Source: an uncultured beta proteobacterium (lineage in GTDB: Bacteria; Pseudomonadota; Gammaproteobacteria; Burkholderiales; Burkholderiaceae_C). From it: a DNA stretch of 38,231 nucleotides. The position numbers were made by a program, and so were the translations under genes. Shown here piece after piece: positions 17,736 through 27,133 of the stretch. Position 1 is the stretch's first letter. Every line of letters begins with the position of its first letter. Below the pieces are notes generated by a model that saw only the letters and a list, made by a program, of their open reading frames with translations, was not told the DNA's origin and did not search any database. The DNA lies in the NCBI GenBank assembly GCA_903863395.1, contig CAIPBW010000043.1, positions 1 to 38,231 on the forward strand, read 5' to 3'.

Positions 17736-18788
17736 CTAAACCTTGGGGTACTTCTGGTTGGCCTTCTTGACAAACTCGTTGGTGTAGGTGCGACCCAAGT
17801 CAATCGATTTGCCTTCGAGATCTTTTTCAAACTGCTTGAGCATGGACAGCGCCGTGGCCGGACCCTTGTCGTTGAGCATGCCGTCGGGCGAAATCGCTTC
17901 GCGCACGCGGCTCCAGGCGTCCAGGTACAGCGCACGGTCACCGAGCAGGTAGCTCTCGGGAACCACTTTGACGATGTCGCTGGGGCCCGCCGCCTGCAGC
18001 CACTTGAGCGCGCGCACCATGGCGTTGGCCAGGGCCTGCACAGTGATCGGGTTCTGGTCGATGAACTCCTGGCGCGTGTACAGGCAGCCCGCGGGCATGG
18101 GGCCGCCATACACGGCCTCGGTGTCCTTGAGCTTGCGCGTGTCGATGACGATGCGCGCATTGCCCCCGCGCTCCAGCGTGCTGATAACGGGGTCGAGGTT
18201 GGACATGGCATCAATCTGCCCGCTCTGGAAAGCAGCCACCGCGCCCGCGCCTGCGCCCACGCCCACCACCGTGATGTCCGAAGGCTTGAGGCCCGCCTTG
18301 GCGAGCACAAAGTTGGCCATGATGTTGGTCGAAGAGCCCGGTGCCGTCACCCCTACCTTGCGCCCCTTGAGGTCGGCAATGCTCTTGAAGTTGGGCAGCG
18401 CCTTGGTATTGACCACCAGCACGATTTGCGGTGCGCGCCCCTGCAGCACGAATTCACGGATGTACTGGCCCTTGGCCTGCAGGCTGATGGTGTGCTCGTA
18501 GGCACCGCTGACCACATCGGCGCTGCCACCCACCAGGGCTTGCAGCGCCTTGCTGCCACCGGCAAAGTCGCTGATCTCAACCTCCAGGCCCTCGGCCTTG
18601 AAGTAGCCCAACTGCTCGGCAATGGTCAGCGGCAGGTAGTAGAAAAGACTCTTGCCGCCCACGGCAATGGCGACCTTCTTCTTCTCGGGCACTTGCGCCT
18701 GCACCCGCGCCAACGGCTGCAGCGCCGCAGCGGCGATACCCGCCTTCAGAACCACGCGCCGCCCAATTCCGGTAGGACTCTTTTCCAT
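17736..18788 (-). CDS. ABC transporter substrate-binding protein, NitT/TauT (SsuA/ThiY-like)
   Basis: The 350-residue protein starts with a twin-arginine-like signal (GRRVVLKAG, residues 9-17, then a hydrophobic stretch ending near AQA). It probably folds before or during export. The mature part has the two-lobed binding-protein pattern: YYLPLTIAEQLGYFKAEGLEVEI, then ADVVSGAYEHT, and GRKVGVTAPGSSTN. These features place it with nitrate/sulfonate/thiamine-precursor binding proteins. It is the first gene of the operon. No metabolic gene next to it reveals the ligand; the nearest are an uncharacterised lipoprotein upstream and, beyond the permease, a flavin oxygenase. Confidence 0.92.
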   Translation of the reverse strand: MEKSPTGIGRRVVLKAGIAAAALQPLARVQAQVPEKKKVAIAVGGKSLFYYLPLTIAEQLGYFKAEGLEVEISDFAGGSKALQALVGGSADVVSGAYEHTISLQAKGQYIREFVLQGRAPQIVLVVNTKALPNFKSIADLKGRKVGVTAPGSSTNIMANFVLAKAGLKPSDITVVGVGAGAGAVAAFQSGQIDAMSNLDPVISTLERGGNARIVIDTRKLKDTEAVYGGPMPAGCLYTRQEFIDQNPITVQALANAMVRALKWLQAAGPSDIVKVVPESYLLGDRALYLDAWSRVREAISPDGMLNDKGPATALSMLKQFEKDLEGKSIDLGRTYTNEFVKKANQKYPKV

Positions 18789-18867
18789 GTGTTCACCCCA
18801 TTCAATGCAAGAATTCCCGCATCATAGGGGCAACGCCGAGCGCCATGGCTGCGGCGCAACAGTGCGG

Positions 18868-19146
18868 TCAGGGCTGCAGCAAGGCGCTGAGCGTGTGCGT
18901 AAACTCGGCCTGCGCGGCCTGTGTGTTGGTGCTGGGGTGGTTGCGCTCAAACGCGGCCACCTGGTAGCGCGAAGGCCCAAACTGCCACTCGGTGCAGCGC
19001 TGGGTCTGGGTTAGCGCGCCTTCCTGGCGAAACACGGTGGCAACGCAGGCGTTATCGGCCAGGCTTTGCTTGGGTGCGCTCGAACAGCCCCCCAAAGCGC
19101 CAAGCACCAGCGCAAAAAGAATCAGTTGTTGAGGGTGAAAACGCAT
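18868..19146 (-). CDS. Small hypothetical lipoprotein
   Basis: The 92-residue protein has a clear lipoprotein signal: a hydrophobic stretch (residues 8-20), then lipobox LGGC with C21 as the lipidated residue, followed by serines. The mature part of about 70 residues contains two cysteines (in NACVATVF and QRCTEWQF), which could form a disulfide. I recognise no family. The RBS AAGGAG lies 7 bp before the ATG at 19146, which fixes the start over a longer upstream frame. It lies about 80 bp upstream of the ABC transporter operon on the same strand, with a plausible shared or separate promoter. Confidence 0.72.
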   Translation of the reverse strand: MRFHPQQLILFALVLGALGGCSSAPKQSLADNACVATVFRQEGALTQTQRCTEWQFGPSRYQVAAFERNHPSTNTQAAQAEFTHTLSALLQP

Positions 19147-19686
19147 GGCACTACTCCTTGGGCGTTGCGCCGTGAAGAGCAGTCGCACAACGGCGGCCAC
19201 CAGGTGTCGGCTTTTCCACGGCAAATTGGCTAACGCCATGGACCTATCAGTTTTCGTGCCAGGTCGATTTCACCCGCATACGGCCCCAAACCGTGTGCGC
19301 GCTGTCAGCAAACCGACAGCGCTGGGCTTGATGACCGGTTACGCACCCAATGAAACATTTATGCCGCCAAGGGTGCGGTAGGTAGCGCCCGTCTCCATTC
19401 GCTCAATGCGCGACCTGGGAAGGCATAAAATTTCACCGTTGGAACCACAAACAAAGAACGCACAAGACGTTTCTGCGCAGCATAAACACGTGTTTCCAAG
19501 GGAGCATCAACGGCATCGTTCACTGAGCGGGTTGGGAGCCGGTGTCCAAGGTTTGATGGGGTGACCTGAATTCTACGCAGGTGCCACTCATACCGTTTAT
19601 GGTTTTGGCTATCAATCAACCACCGTTGCGCACCCAGTAAAAAAGCCCGCACACCTGGTAGGTTGCGGGCTTTTTAAGCCAATCTT
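19147..19686. other. 540-bp gene-poor interval between lipoprotein and tRNA-Ser
   Basis: I see no convincing gene here. A 97-codon frame (19359-19652, -) begins inside the tRNA terminator hairpin, lacks a Shine-Dalgarno and resembles no family I know. Visible structure includes an 8-bp stem GCGCTGTC/GACAGCGC (19299-19306 with 19315-19322), a perfect 12-bp palindrome AAACACGTGTTT (19484-19495), and the terminator at 19639-19675. The stretch 19420-19500 is locally less GC-rich than its surroundings. It could be an intergenic element or decayed DNA next to a tRNA. Confidence 0.5.
19639..19675 (-). terminator. Rho-independent terminator of tRNA-Ser (works on both strands)
   Basis: GCCCGC (19645-19650) pairs with GCGGGC (19665-19670), with AA/TT extension, across a 14-nt loop. 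Read on the minus strand the stem is followed by six T (19644-19639). On the plus strand it is followed by five T. It lies 12 bp beyond the tRNA 3' end. Confidence 0.85.
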
Positions 19687-19779
19687 TGGCGGAAACGGAG
19701 GGATTCGAACCCTCGATGAGGCTCTACACCCCATACTCCCTTAGCAGGGGAGCACCTTCGGCCACTCGGTCACGTTTCC
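19687..19779 (-). tRNA. tRNA-Ser (anticodon GCU)
   Basis: On the minus strand the 93-nt RNA begins GGAAACG and ends CGTTTCC-G-CCA, giving a 7-bp acceptor stem with encoded CCA. The T-loop GGTTCGAATC is canonical. The anticodon arm CTCCC-CTGCTAA-GGGAG shows anticodon GCT (AGC/AGU codons). A long variable arm, typical of class II tRNA-Ser, lies between the anticodon and T arms. The gene lies just downstream of lysC on the same strand and ends in a strong terminator. Confidence 0.96.
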
Positions 19780-19820
19780 TGAAAGAGCGCGCATTATCGC
19801 ATGACTTTGCGCCCAAAAAA

Positions 19821-21089
19821 CTATGCCGGAACCTGGTCCAGATCGAAGGCCTTGTGCAGGGCGCGTACGGCCAGTTCCATGTACTTCTCGTCAATCACAA
19901 CCGAGGTCTTGATTTCGGAGGTAGAGATCATCTGGATGTTGATGCCCTCTTCGCTGAGCACGCGGAACATGGTGCTGGCCACGCCCACATGGCTGCGCAT
20001 GCCGATACCCACGATGCTGACCTTGCAGATCTTGGTATCACCCACCACCTGGGTGGCACCCAGCGCCGGCAACACCGTGTCGTTGAGCAGGCTCATCGTC
20101 TTGGTGTATTCGTTGCGGTTGACGGTAAAGCTGAAGTCGGTCTTGCCATCCTTGCTGATGTTCTGGATGATCATGTCCACTTCGATATTGGCATTGGCAA
20201 CGGCACCCAGAATCTGGTAGGCGATGCCGGGCTTGTCGGGCACACCCAGGATCGAAATCTTGGCTTCGTCGCGGTTGAATGCAATACCCGAAACAATGGC
20301 TTGTTCCATGTTTTCGTCTTCCTCAAAAGTAATCAGGGTGCCAGACTTGGCTTCTTCGTTCAGATCGATATCCCAGGGCGTAAAGCTCGAGAGCACGCGC
20401 AGGGGCACTTTGTATTTGCCGGCAAACTCGACCGAGCGGATTTGCAGCACCTTGGAGCCCATCGACGCCATCTCAAGCATCTCTTCAAAGCTCACGGTGT
20501 GCAGGCGCCGGGCCTCGGGCACTACGCGCGGGTCGGTGGTGTACACGCCATCAACGTCGGTGTAGATCAGGCATTCGTCGGCCTTCATGGCGGCGGCCAC
20601 GGCCACGGCCGAGGTGTCGGAGCCACCGCGCCCCAGGGTCGTGATGTTGCCCTGGTCGTCAATGCCTTGAAAGCCGGTGACGATCACCACCCTGCCCGCT
20701 TGCAGGTCGGAGCGCACACGTGCGTCGTCAATCGACTCGATGCGTGCCTTGGTGTAGGAGCTGTCGGTGCGGATGGGCACTTGCCAACCAGCGTAGCTGA
20801 CCGACTCCAGGCCCTCGGCCTGCAAGGCGATTGCCAGCAGCGCGCTTGACGCCTGCTCGCCGGTGGCGGCCAACATGTCGAGCTCGCGGCCATAGGCCTC
20901 GGTCAGGCTGGCGGGGGCCAATTCCTTGGCCAGGGCCAGCAGGCGATTGGTTTCGCCGCTCATGGCGCTGGGGACTACCACCATCTGGTGGCCTGCGCGT
21001 GCCCATTTGGCGACGCGTTTGGCAACATTGCGGATGCGTTCCGTAGAACCCATCGACGTGCCGCCGTATTTGTGGACGATCAATGCCAT
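19821..21089 (-). CDS. lysC: Aspartate kinase
   Basis: The 422-residue protein begins [14 protein letters not shown], the phosphate/aspartate-binding start of the kinase domain, and contains [14 protein letters not shown] and [13 protein letters not shown]. Two C-terminal ACT domains (about residues 265-420) carry feedback-binding sequences such as [13 protein letters not shown] and [15 protein letters not shown]. It phosphorylates aspartate at the head of lysine, threonine, methionine and diaminopimelate synthesis. The size and tandem ACT layout fit the lysine/threonine-regulated alpha2beta2 type, in which an internal start yields the beta subunit. The ATG at 21089 is chosen because the family starts here. 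tilS ends 25 bp upstream. Confidence 0.96.
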   Translation of the reverse strand: MALIVHKYGGTSMGSTERIRNVAKRVAKWARAGHQMVVVPSAMSGETNRLLALAKELAPASLTEAYGRELDMLAATGEQASSALLAIALQAEGLESVSYAGWQVPIRTDSSYTKARIESIDDARVRSDLQAGRVVIVTGFQGIDDQGNITTLGRGGSDTSAVAVAAAMKADECLIYTDVDGVYTTDPRVVPEARRLHTVSFEEMLEMASMGSKVLQIRSVEFAGKYKVPLRVLSSFTPWDIDLNEEAKSGTLITFEEDENMEQAIVSGIAFNRDEAKISILGVPDKPGIAYQILGAVANANIEVDMIIQNISKDGKTDFSFTVNRNEYTKTMSLLNDTVLPALGATQVVGDTKICKVSIVGIGMRSHVGVASTMFRVLSEEGINIQMISTSEIKTSVVIDEKYMELAVRALHKAFDLDQVPA

Positions 21090-21114
21090 TGCTGTTGTTG
21101 GTGGTGCAAAAAAC

Positions 21115-22077
21115 CTAGGGATTGTACCAATGCAGCACCTCGCCTTGGCGGCGCACAAAACCCGGACCGACTTTGATGTCGATCTGGTGGCCGCGCGTGC
21201 TGCAGGCTTGCAACTGATCGAGCAGTTCGGCAAGCTGCGCCGCGCTGGGAACCACCGCGTAACAATCTTTCAGCCAGTGGCGCAAAACATTGGCCTGGCG
21301 CGCCCGGCTGAGCGCGCGCAGCGGCGCAATGCGTAGCAGCCCGTCCGAGGCACGGCACACCTGCGCGCGGTCTTGCTGCGCCACCTCGTCCAGCAGCGCC
21401 TGGCCCTGGGCTGCGTGGGCGGCACTGCGGGCAAAGGTGTCCAGAAACTGCGGAAACGCGGCCTGCAGCGCGGGCATGATGCGCGCACGGATGCGGTTGC
21501 GGGTGAAGTGCTCGTCGGCGTTGCTGGGGTCTTCGATGAACGGCACGTCGCGCTCGGCCAGGTAGCGCCGGATTTCGGCGGCGCCTACCGAGAGCAGTGG
21601 GCGGTGGTAGGTCAGCCCATCGCGCTGCCAGGTGGCGCGCATGGCGCTCAGGCCCGCCAAGCCTGCGCCACGGCTCAAGGCTAGCAGCAAGGTTTCGACC
21701 TGGTCGTCGGCGTGCTGGGCAATGGCGATGGACTGGATTGGCTTGGCCCCATGTTCGGTTTGCGCCAACGCGGCAAAGGCCTGGTAACGGGCACGGCGCG
21801 CGGCGTCTTCGGGGCTTTGCCCGGGCGCGGGATGGGCCTGCACCACCTGCACCAGCAGCGGCACGTTCAGGCGCGCACACAACGCGCGGCAATGCTGCTC
21901 AAACGCCACCGCTGCGGGTTGCAGCCCGTGGTTGACGTGCAGCGCCAGCACCTGAGCCGGCCAGCGCGCGGCGCATGCCAGCAGCAGCGCCGTGGAATCG
22001 GCTCCGCCGCTGAAGGCAACCGCCAACGGCAACGCGGGCGCAAAAGCGCGCAGGGCGTCGTCAACGGTTTGGGTCAT
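21115..22077 (-). CDS. tilS: tRNA(Ile)-lysidine synthase
   Basis: The 320-residue protein contains the PP-loop SGGADST near residues 23-29 and the conserved [19 protein letters not shown] and [15 protein letters not shown] stretches. It adds lysine to C34 of the AUA-reading tRNA-Ile, which is essential for correct decoding. It is shorter than the 430-residue E. coli enzyme because the C-terminal TilS_C domain is reduced or absent, as is common in betaproteobacteria. The start is the ATG at 22077; the longer frame would begin at a TTG. It lies between accA and lysC in a conserved order. Confidence 0.94.
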   Translation of the reverse strand: MTQTVDDALRAFAPALPLAVAFSGGADSTALLLACAARWPAQVLALHVNHGLQPAAVAFEQHCRALCARLNVPLLVQVVQAHPAPGQSPEDAARRARYQAFAALAQTEHGAKPIQSIAIAQHADDQVETLLLALSRGAGLAGLSAMRATWQRDGLTYHRPLLSVGAAEIRRYLAERDVPFIEDPSNADEHFTRNRIRARIMPALQAAFPQFLDTFARSAAHAAQGQALLDEVAQQDRAQVCRASDGLLRIAPLRALSRARQANVLRHWLKDCYAVVPSAAQLAELLDQLQACSTRGHQIDIKVGPGFVRRQGEVLHWYNP

Positions 22078-22107
22078 GGTGTGCAAGCCCCGCGGCGGGG
22101 CAGCGCC

Positions 22108-23085
22108 CTACTTCGACGCCACCTTGGTATCGGTATAGCGCCCGTAGCTTTGCAGGCGGTCGTAGCGGCGCTCTACCAGGTCCTTGACCTTGAGGTCTCC
22201 CACCTGGCGCAGTGCGTCGCCCAAGGCGCGCTTGAGGAACGCCGCCGCCCGCTTGTAGTCGCGGTGCGCGCCACCGACGGGTTCGCTCACGATCTTGTCC
22301 ACCACGCCCAGCGCCTTGAGGCGGTGCGCGGTGATGCCCAGTGCGTCGGCGGCGTCCTGGGCGCGGTCGGAAGTCTTCCACAGAATCGAGGCACAGCCCT
22401 CGGGGCTGATCACCGAGTAGATCGAATACTGCATCATGATGACCTGGTCGGCCACCGAAATGGCCAGCGCGCCGCCCGAGCCGCCTTCGCCAATGATGGT
22501 GGTGATGATGGGCACTTCGAGTTGCGCCATTTCGTAGATATTGCGTCCGATGGCTTCGGACTGGCCGCGCTCTTCGGCGTCAATACCGGGATAGGCCCCG
22601 GGCGTATCGACAAAGGTGAACACCGGCAGCTTGAATTTTTCGGCCAGCTTCATCAGGCGCAAGGCCTTGCGGTAGCCCTCGGGCTTGCTCATGCCAAAGT
22701 TTCGCAAGCCGCGCTCCTTGGTGTCGCGCCCCTTCTGCTGGCCCAGCACCATGCACGCGGTGCCGTTAAAGCGCGCCAGGCCGCCAACGATGCTCAGGTC
22801 GTCGGCAAAGTGGCGGTCGCCATGCAGCTCGACAAAATGGGTGAAGATTTCGCTGATGTAGTCCAGCGTGTAGGGCCGCTCGGCGTGGCGCGCAATCTTT
22901 GTGATTTGCCAGGGCGTGAGGTCGCTGTAAATGTCTTTGGTGAGTTGCTGGCTTTTCTTGCTGAGCTGCTCGATTTCGGAGGAAATATCGACCGCCGACT
23001 CGTTTTGCACATAGCGCAGTTCGTCAATCTTGGTTTCCAGGTCGGCAATCGGTTGCTCAAAGTCGAGAAAGGTCTTTTTCGCCAT
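22108..23085 (-). CDS. accA: Acetyl-CoA carboxylase carboxyltransferase subunit alpha
   Basis: The 325-residue protein matches AccA throughout: the N-terminal helical region ([18 protein letters not shown]), HGDRHFADD, the CoA-site stretch [40 protein letters not shown], and [11 protein letters not shown]. With AccD it transfers carboxyl from biotin to acetyl-CoA in fatty-acid synthesis. The RBS AAGGAA lies just before the ATG. The three hairpin repeats at 23101-23222 fall in its 5' untranslated region if it is cotranscribed with the glycosylase and cysS. Confidence 0.97.
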   Translation of the reverse strand: MAKKTFLDFEQPIADLETKIDELRYVQNESAVDISSEIEQLSKKSQQLTKDIYSDLTPWQITKIARHAERPYTLDYISEIFTHFVELHGDRHFADDLSIVGGLARFNGTACMVLGQQKGRDTKERGLRNFGMSKPEGYRKALRLMKLAEKFKLPVFTFVDTPGAYPGIDAEERGQSEAIGRNIYEMAQLEVPIITTIIGEGGSGGALAISVADQVIMMQYSIYSVISPEGCASILWKTSDRAQDAADALGITAHRLKALGVVDKIVSEPVGGAHRDYKRAAAFLKRALGDALRQVGDLKVKDLVERRYDRLQSYGRYTDTKVASK

Positions 23086-23100
23086 GTTGTTCCTTGCTAA

Positions 23101-23222
23101 TCAGTTGGGGACAGAGCTGAAGGTCTGTCCCGCAAACATCCTTAATCAGTTGGGGACAGAGCTGAAGGTCTGTCCCGCAAACATCCTTGATCAGTTGGGG
23201 ACAGAGCTAAAGGTCTTTCCCC
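23101..23222. repeat. Tandem 45-bp hairpin (REP-like) repeats upstream of accA
   Basis: Three copies begin TCAGTTGGGGACAGAGCT at 23101, 23146 and 23191, an exact 45-bp period; the third is truncated. Each of the first two forms a perfect stem GGGACAG/CTGTCCC around a 10-nt loop (for example 23108-23114 with 23125-23131). The third has the changed arm CTTTCCCC, which still pairs with GGGGACAG except for one mismatch. No spacers lie between units, so it is not a CRISPR array. Confidence 0.9.
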
Positions 23223-23228
23223 AAGGTT

Positions 23229-23879
23229 TCAGTAGGCCACCGGCAGGGGGTCCAGTGAGCGCCAAATATACCAAGTTGCCACACTGCAATACGGAACCCA
23301 GGCGGCGGCGACTTCGCGGGCGTCGCTGCGGCTGACCACTTCACCCGAAAAATAGTTGCGGCTGATGCCGTTGATCAGGCCCACGTCGTCCAGCGGCAGC
23401 ACGTTGGGGCGCATCATGTGAAAGATCAGAAACATCTCAGCCGTCCAGCGGCCCACGCCACGGATGGACACCAGCTCGGCGACGATATCGTCGTCGCTCA
23501 TCGCCTCCCACTCCTTGACGTGCAGGGTGCCGTTGTCGAAATTGATGGCCAGGTCCACCAGGTACTCAACCTTGCGCGCACTCAGCCCGGCAGCGCGCAT
23601 ATCGTCCACCTTGAGTTTGAGCACAGCGCCCGGCGTGAGCTTGCGCGACAGGGCGGCAAAGCGGTCCCACACCGTCTGCGCGGCCTTGACCGAAATCTGC
23701 TGCCCCACAATGCTGCGCGCCAGCGTGACAAAGGCGTCGCCGCGGGTCTCCAGACAGGCGTCGCCGTACTGGGGAATCAGGCGCTTCATGACCCGGTCTT
23801 TCTTGACCAGGTGCTTGCAGGCGTCGTCCCAAAACGTGGGCACAATCTTGGATGCGCTGGCGGGCTTTCGGGTGCTCAT
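23229..23879 (-). CDS. DNA-3-methyladenine glycosylase II family (AlkA-like, HhH-GPD)
   Basis: The 216-residue protein has the helix-hairpin-helix element [18 protein letters not shown] (about residues 134-151). The catalytic aspartate of the GPD motif follows in LPLDDVGL near residues 161-168. An upstream [16 protein letters not shown] segment is typical of the AlkA fold. It excises alkylated purines (3-methyladenine, 7-methylguanine) for base excision repair. It lacks the N-terminal Ada-like or AlkA_N domain of longer homologues. The start ATG at 23879 overlaps the cysS stop (ATGA), so the gene is coupled to cysS; a longer frame reaching into cysS is rejected. Confidence 0.9.
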   Translation of the reverse strand: MSTRKPASASKIVPTFWDDACKHLVKKDRVMKRLIPQYGDACLETRGDAFVTLARSIVGQQISVKAAQTVWDRFAALSRKLTPGAVLKLKVDDMRAAGLSARKVEYLVDLAINFDNGTLHVKEWEAMSDDDIVAELVSIRGVGRWTAEMFLIFHMMRPNVLPLDDVGLINGISRNYFSGEVVSRSDAREVAAAWVPYCSVATWYIWRSLDPLPVAY

Positions 23880-25273
23880 TGCTGTACCGCCTCCCACGTG
23901 GTTCCGGTGGCCGAATCCTTGAGTGCAATGCCCTGGCTCAGCAAGTCCTTGCGGATGGCGTCAGCGCGCGCAAAGTTGCGCGCTGCCTTGGCCGCGCTGC
24001 GCTCGTCAATCAGCGCCGCAATGGCCGCTTCGTCCAGGCCAGCCCCGGCTTGCAGAAACTCGCTTGGGTTGTTTTGCAGCAGCCCCAGGCAGCCGCCCAG
24101 GGCGCGCAGCAGGCCGGCCATTTCGGGCGAGGCGGTACGGTTGACTTCGCTGGCCAGATCAAACAGCACGGCAATCGCTTCGGGCGTGCCAAAGTCTTCG
24201 TCCATCGCTTCCTTGAAGCGCGCTGCCAGGGGCTGGCTCCAGTCGATGGCGGCCACGGGCGCGGGCGTTACCAAGGCCAGCGCGGTGTAGAGGCGCTTGA
24301 GCGCCGTGCGCGCGTCGTTGAGGTGGACGTCGCTGTAGTTCAAGGCGCTGCGGTAATGGGTGCGCACCAGGAAAAAGCGCACGGTTTCGGCGTCGTACTG
24401 CGTGAGCACATCGCGGATGGTGAAAAAGTTGCCCAGCGATTTGGACATTTTTTCGTTATCCACGCGCACAAAGCCGTTGTGCACCCAGAAGTTGGCCAGT
24501 GGTTTGCCGTTGGCACCTTCGCTTTGCGCAATTTCGTTCTCGTGGTGCGGGAACTGCAGGTCTGCGCCGCCGCCATGCAGGTCAAAGGTGTCACCCAGGG
24601 TCTGGCAGCTCATGGCCGAGCACTCGATGTGCCAGCCAGGGCGGCCCACGCCAAAGTCGCGACCATAGTCTGCGCTGTTCCACTTGGCGTCCTGCGGCTC
24701 GCTGGGCTTGGCCGATTTCCACAGCACAAAGTCAAGCGGATCGTCCTTGCCGTCCTGCACCGCCACGCGCTCACCGGCGCGCAACTCGTCAAGTGACTTG
24801 CCCGAGAGCTTGCCGTAGCCGGGAAACTTGCGCACGGCGTAATTCACATCACCATTGGACGCCTGGTAGGCCAACCCCTTGTCGGCCAGGGTGCTGATCA
24901 GGTGCAGCATTTGCGGCACATACTCGGTGGCGCGCGGCTCCAGGCTGGGCGGCTCGATGCCGAGCAGGCCGATGTCGTGGTGCATGGCGGCAATCATTTC
25001 ATCGGTCAGGGCGCGGATGGTGATGTTGCGCTCGACCGCGCGCTTGATGATCTTGTCGTCAATGTCGGTGATGTTGCGCACGTAGGTGACGCGCAAGCCG
25101 CTGGCCTTGAACCAGCGCTGCACCACGTCAAAGGCCATCATCATGCGCGCGTGCCCGATGTGGCACAGGTCGTAAATCGTCATGCCACAGACGTACATAC
25201 GCACGTGGCCGCTCTCAATCGGGGAAAAGGGTTCCGTAGCACGCGTAAGCGTGTTGTAAATGCGCAAGCTCAT
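23876..25273 (-). CDS. cysS: Cysteinyl-tRNA synthetase
   Basis: The 465-residue class I synthetase carries HIGH at residues 38-41, the zinc-ligand cysteine C29 in the preceding strand, CSAM near the active site, and KMSKS around residue 270. Length is standard. It charges tRNA-Cys. The gene heads a minus-strand run with the DNA glycosylase, accA, tilS and lysC, although the repeats before accA may separate transcripts. It diverges from the TPR gene across 144 bp that contain at least one promoter for the other strand. Confidence 0.97.
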   Translation of the reverse strand: MSLRIYNTLTRATEPFSPIESGHVRMYVCGMTIYDLCHIGHARMMMAFDVVQRWFKASGLRVTYVRNITDIDDKIIKRAVERNITIRALTDEMIAAMHHDIGLLGIEPPSLEPRATEYVPQMLHLISTLADKGLAYQASNGDVNYAVRKFPGYGKLSGKSLDELRAGERVAVQDGKDDPLDFVLWKSAKPSEPQDAKWNSADYGRDFGVGRPGWHIECSAMSCQTLGDTFDLHGGGADLQFPHHENEIAQSEGANGKPLANFWVHNGFVRVDNEKMSKSLGNFFTIRDVLTQYDAETVRFFLVRTHYRSALNYSDVHLNDARTALKRLYTALALVTPAPVAAIDWSQPLAARFKEAMDEDFGTPEAIAVLFDLASEVNRTASPEMAGLLRALGGCLGLLQNNPSEFLQAGAGLDEAAIAALIDERSAAKAARNFARADAIRKDLLSQGIALKDSATGTTWEAVQQ

Positions 25274-25330
25274 GATCTATTCGACTCCGGTGCACAGGGG
25301 CGGTAAGCGCCTTGCACAGGCAGTGGCTGG

Positions 25331-25359
25331 TTCGGTTCCGGTTGGTGTAACGCTACAAT
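25331..25359 (+). promoter_or_regulatory. Candidate sigma-70 promoter for the TPR/cyclophilin operon
   Basis: TACAAT (25354-25359) matches five of six -10 bases. TTCGGT (25331-25336) is a poor -35 with the correct 17-bp spacing. It lies 58 bp before the TPR start codon. Confidence 0.4.
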
Positions 25360-25417
25360 CCAGCGCAGTATATAGCCCCTGCCCCGCCCGATCACCTTCA
25401 CCACGCGCAGCACCACC

Positions 25418-25999
25418 ATGACGCACCACAACGCACTGTTAGGCAGACTGCTCCAGCTCCTGGCGCTGGCGCTGTGCATGGCGTTTTCTGTGGCCCATGC
25501 GGACGAGTACGCCGAGGTGACCCAACTGCTGCGCGCGGGCAAAGCCACCGAGGCGCTGGCCAAGGCCGACGAGCACCTGGCAGCCAAACCCCATGACGCA
25601 CAAATGCGCTTCCTCAAGGGTGTCATCCAGCGCGACGCGGGCAAGAGCGCCGAAGCGCTGGCCACCTTTACCCGACTGACCGAAGACTATCCCGAACTGG
25701 CCGAGCCCTACAACAACCTGGCCGTGCTGTACGCCGCCGAAAACCAGTTTGACAAGGCCCGCATCGCGCTCGAAATGGCCGTGCGCCTGAACCCCGACTA
25801 CGCCACCGCGCAAGAGAACCTGGGCGACGTGTACGCCAAACTGGCCGATCAGGCGTACGCCAAGGCCCTGCAAACCGACAAGGGCAACGCAACCGCGCCC
25901 ACCAAACTCACCCTGCTTCGACAACTGTTTGCGGTGGGCACCAAAGCCGCAAAGCCAACCACCAAACCTGCTACACCACCCGCCTCCTCCGCGCCTTGA
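25418..25999 (+). CDS. Exported tetratricopeptide repeat protein
   Basis: The 193-residue protein has an N-terminal signal segment (residues 8-28, ending AHA-D). Three to four TPR-like units follow (about residues 30-155), with the pattern AEPYNNLAVLYAAENQFDKARIALE and later DYATAQENLGDVYAKLA. The C-terminal tail is rich in Lys, Thr, Pro and Ala. TPR units mediate protein binding, so a periplasmic scaffold or assembly role is likely, but no partner is evident. It precedes a periplasmic cyclophilin by 37 bp with a good RBS (AAGGACT), which suggests a periplasmic folding operon. Confidence 0.85.
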   Translation: MTHHNALLGRLLQLLALALCMAFSVAHADEYAEVTQLLRAGKATEALAKADEHLAAKPHDAQMRFLKGVIQRDAGKSAEALATFTRLTEDYPELAEPYNNLAVLYAAENQFDKARIALEMAVRLNPDYATAQENLGDVYAKLADQAYAKALQTDKGNATAPTKLTLLRQLFAVGTKAAKPTTKPATPPASSAP

Positions 26000-26036
26000 A
26001 CCGCGCAATCCCCGGATTTTTTGAAGGACTCCTGCC

Positions 26037-26606
26037 ATGAACATTCTTGGAAATGCATCGCGTCGGCGCAATCTGCTGCTCTGCGCTGCCATTGCTTTCA
26101 CGCCCCTGGCCACGCTGGCACAAGCCGCGCCCCAGGTGAAGTTTCAAACCAACCAGGGCGACTTTGTGGTTGAACTCAACCCCGAGAAGGCACCTAAGTC
26201 GGTGGAAAACTTTTTGCAGTACGTCAAGGACAAGCACTACGACGGCACCATCTTCCACCGCGTGATCGACAACTTCATGGTGCAAGGCGGCGGGTTCACC
26301 CCGAGCATGAGCCAAAAGCCCACGCGCCCACCCATTCCCCTGGAAGCGCAGAACGGTCTGAAGAACGACCTGGGCACCATTGCCATGGCGCGCACCAATG
26401 ACCCCAACTCTGCCACCGCGCAGTTCTTCGTCAACGTCAAAAACAACGATTTTCTCAATGCCCGGGGCCCCGGCAATGGCTACGCTGTTTTTGGCAAGGT
26501 CATCAGCGGCATGGAAGTGATCCAGAAAATCAAGGTCACCCCCACTGGTCCGGGTGACGTGCCCCAGTCTCCGATCGTTATCAACTCCGCCACTTTGGTG
26601 AAATAA
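26037..26606 (+). CDS. ppiA: Periplasmic peptidyl-prolyl cis-trans isomerase (cyclophilin A type)
   Basis: The 189-residue protein has a signal peptide (about residues 1-31, basic RRR then a hydrophobic core, ending AQA). A cyclophilin domain follows, with FHRVIDNFMVQGGG holding the catalytic arginine and phenylalanine-rich pocket, then MARTNDPNSATAQFFVN. It isomerises prolyl bonds during periplasmic folding. It lies between the exported TPR protein and a second, signal-less cyclophilin that begins 3 bp after its stop, so a tandem duplication followed by compartment specialisation is likely. Confidence 0.93.
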   Translation: MNILGNASRRRNLLLCAAIAFTPLATLAQAAPQVKFQTNQGDFVVELNPEKAPKSVENFLQYVKDKHYDGTIFHRVIDNFMVQGGGFTPSMSQKPTRPPIPLEAQNGLKNDLGTIAMARTNDPNSATAQFFVNVKNNDFLNARGPGNGYAVFGKVISGMEVIQKIKVTPTGPGDVPQSPIVINSATLVK

Positions 26607-26609
26607 ATT

Positions 26610-27116
26610 ATGAGCAATCCCCAGGTAGAACTCCACGTTGTCGGCCACGGTGTCATCACACTAGAACTCGATCAAGAAAACGCGCCCAAGTCGGTAGCCA
26701 ACTTTCTGTCCTACGTGAGCAAGGGCCACTACGACAACACCATTTTTCACCGCATCATCCCCGGTTTCATGGTGCAAGGCGGCGGCATGGAGCCCGGCAT
26801 GAAGCAAAAGCCCTGCGATGACCCTGTCACTAACGAAGCCAACAACGGCGTAAAAAACCTCAACTACACCGTCGCCATGGCGCGCACCAGCGACCCGCAT
26901 TCGGCCACCGCACAGTTTTTCATCAACGTCGCCGACAACCACTTTCTCAACCACACTGCACCTACCCCGCATGGCTGGGGCTACGCCGTCTTTGGTAAGG
27001 TGGTCAAGGGCACGGAAGTGGTCGATGCGATCAAGGCCGTGGCCACCGGGCGCAAGGGCTTTCATGACGACGTTCCCAAGGACGACGTGGTGGTCGAAAA
27101 GGCCGTGGCCCTGTAA
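26610..27116 (+). CDS. ppiB: Cytoplasmic peptidyl-prolyl cis-trans isomerase (cyclophilin B type)
   Basis: The 168-residue cyclophilin lacks a signal peptide. Catalytic features include [19 protein letters not shown] and [17 protein letters not shown], and the family's [15 protein letters not shown] follows. It is expected to act in the cytosol on newly made proteins. It starts 3 bp after the ppiA stop and is followed 17 bp later by lpxH. The ppiB-lpxH order is common in beta- and gammaproteobacteria. Confidence 0.95.
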   Translation: MSNPQVELHVVGHGVITLELDQENAPKSVANFLSYVSKGHYDNTIFHRIIPGFMVQGGGMEPGMKQKPCDDPVTNEANNGVKNLNYTVAMARTSDPHSATAQFFINVADNHFLNHTAPTPHGWGYAVFGKVVKGTEVVDAIKAVATGRKGFHDDVPKDDVVVEKAVAL

Positions 27117-27133
27117 CTGCGGCACCCACCGGG

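Noticed and set aside
16896-18827. A 643-codon open frame on the plus strand
   Set aside because: It is antisense to three ABC transporter genes with clear motifs. It is His/Gln/Arg-rich as expected for a shadow frame in GC-rich DNA.
19359-19652. A 97-codon minus-strand frame next to tRNA-Ser
   Set aside because: It begins within the terminator hairpin, has no Shine-Dalgarno and resembles no family. Kept only as part of the gene-poor interval.
19687-19779. tRNA-Ser as an occupied prophage or island attachment site
   Set aside because: No integrase gene and no duplicated tRNA 3' end were seen on either side.
23101-23222. Possible CRISPR array
   Set aside because: The 45-bp units abut without variable spacers and each unit is itself palindromic. 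No cas genes are nearby.
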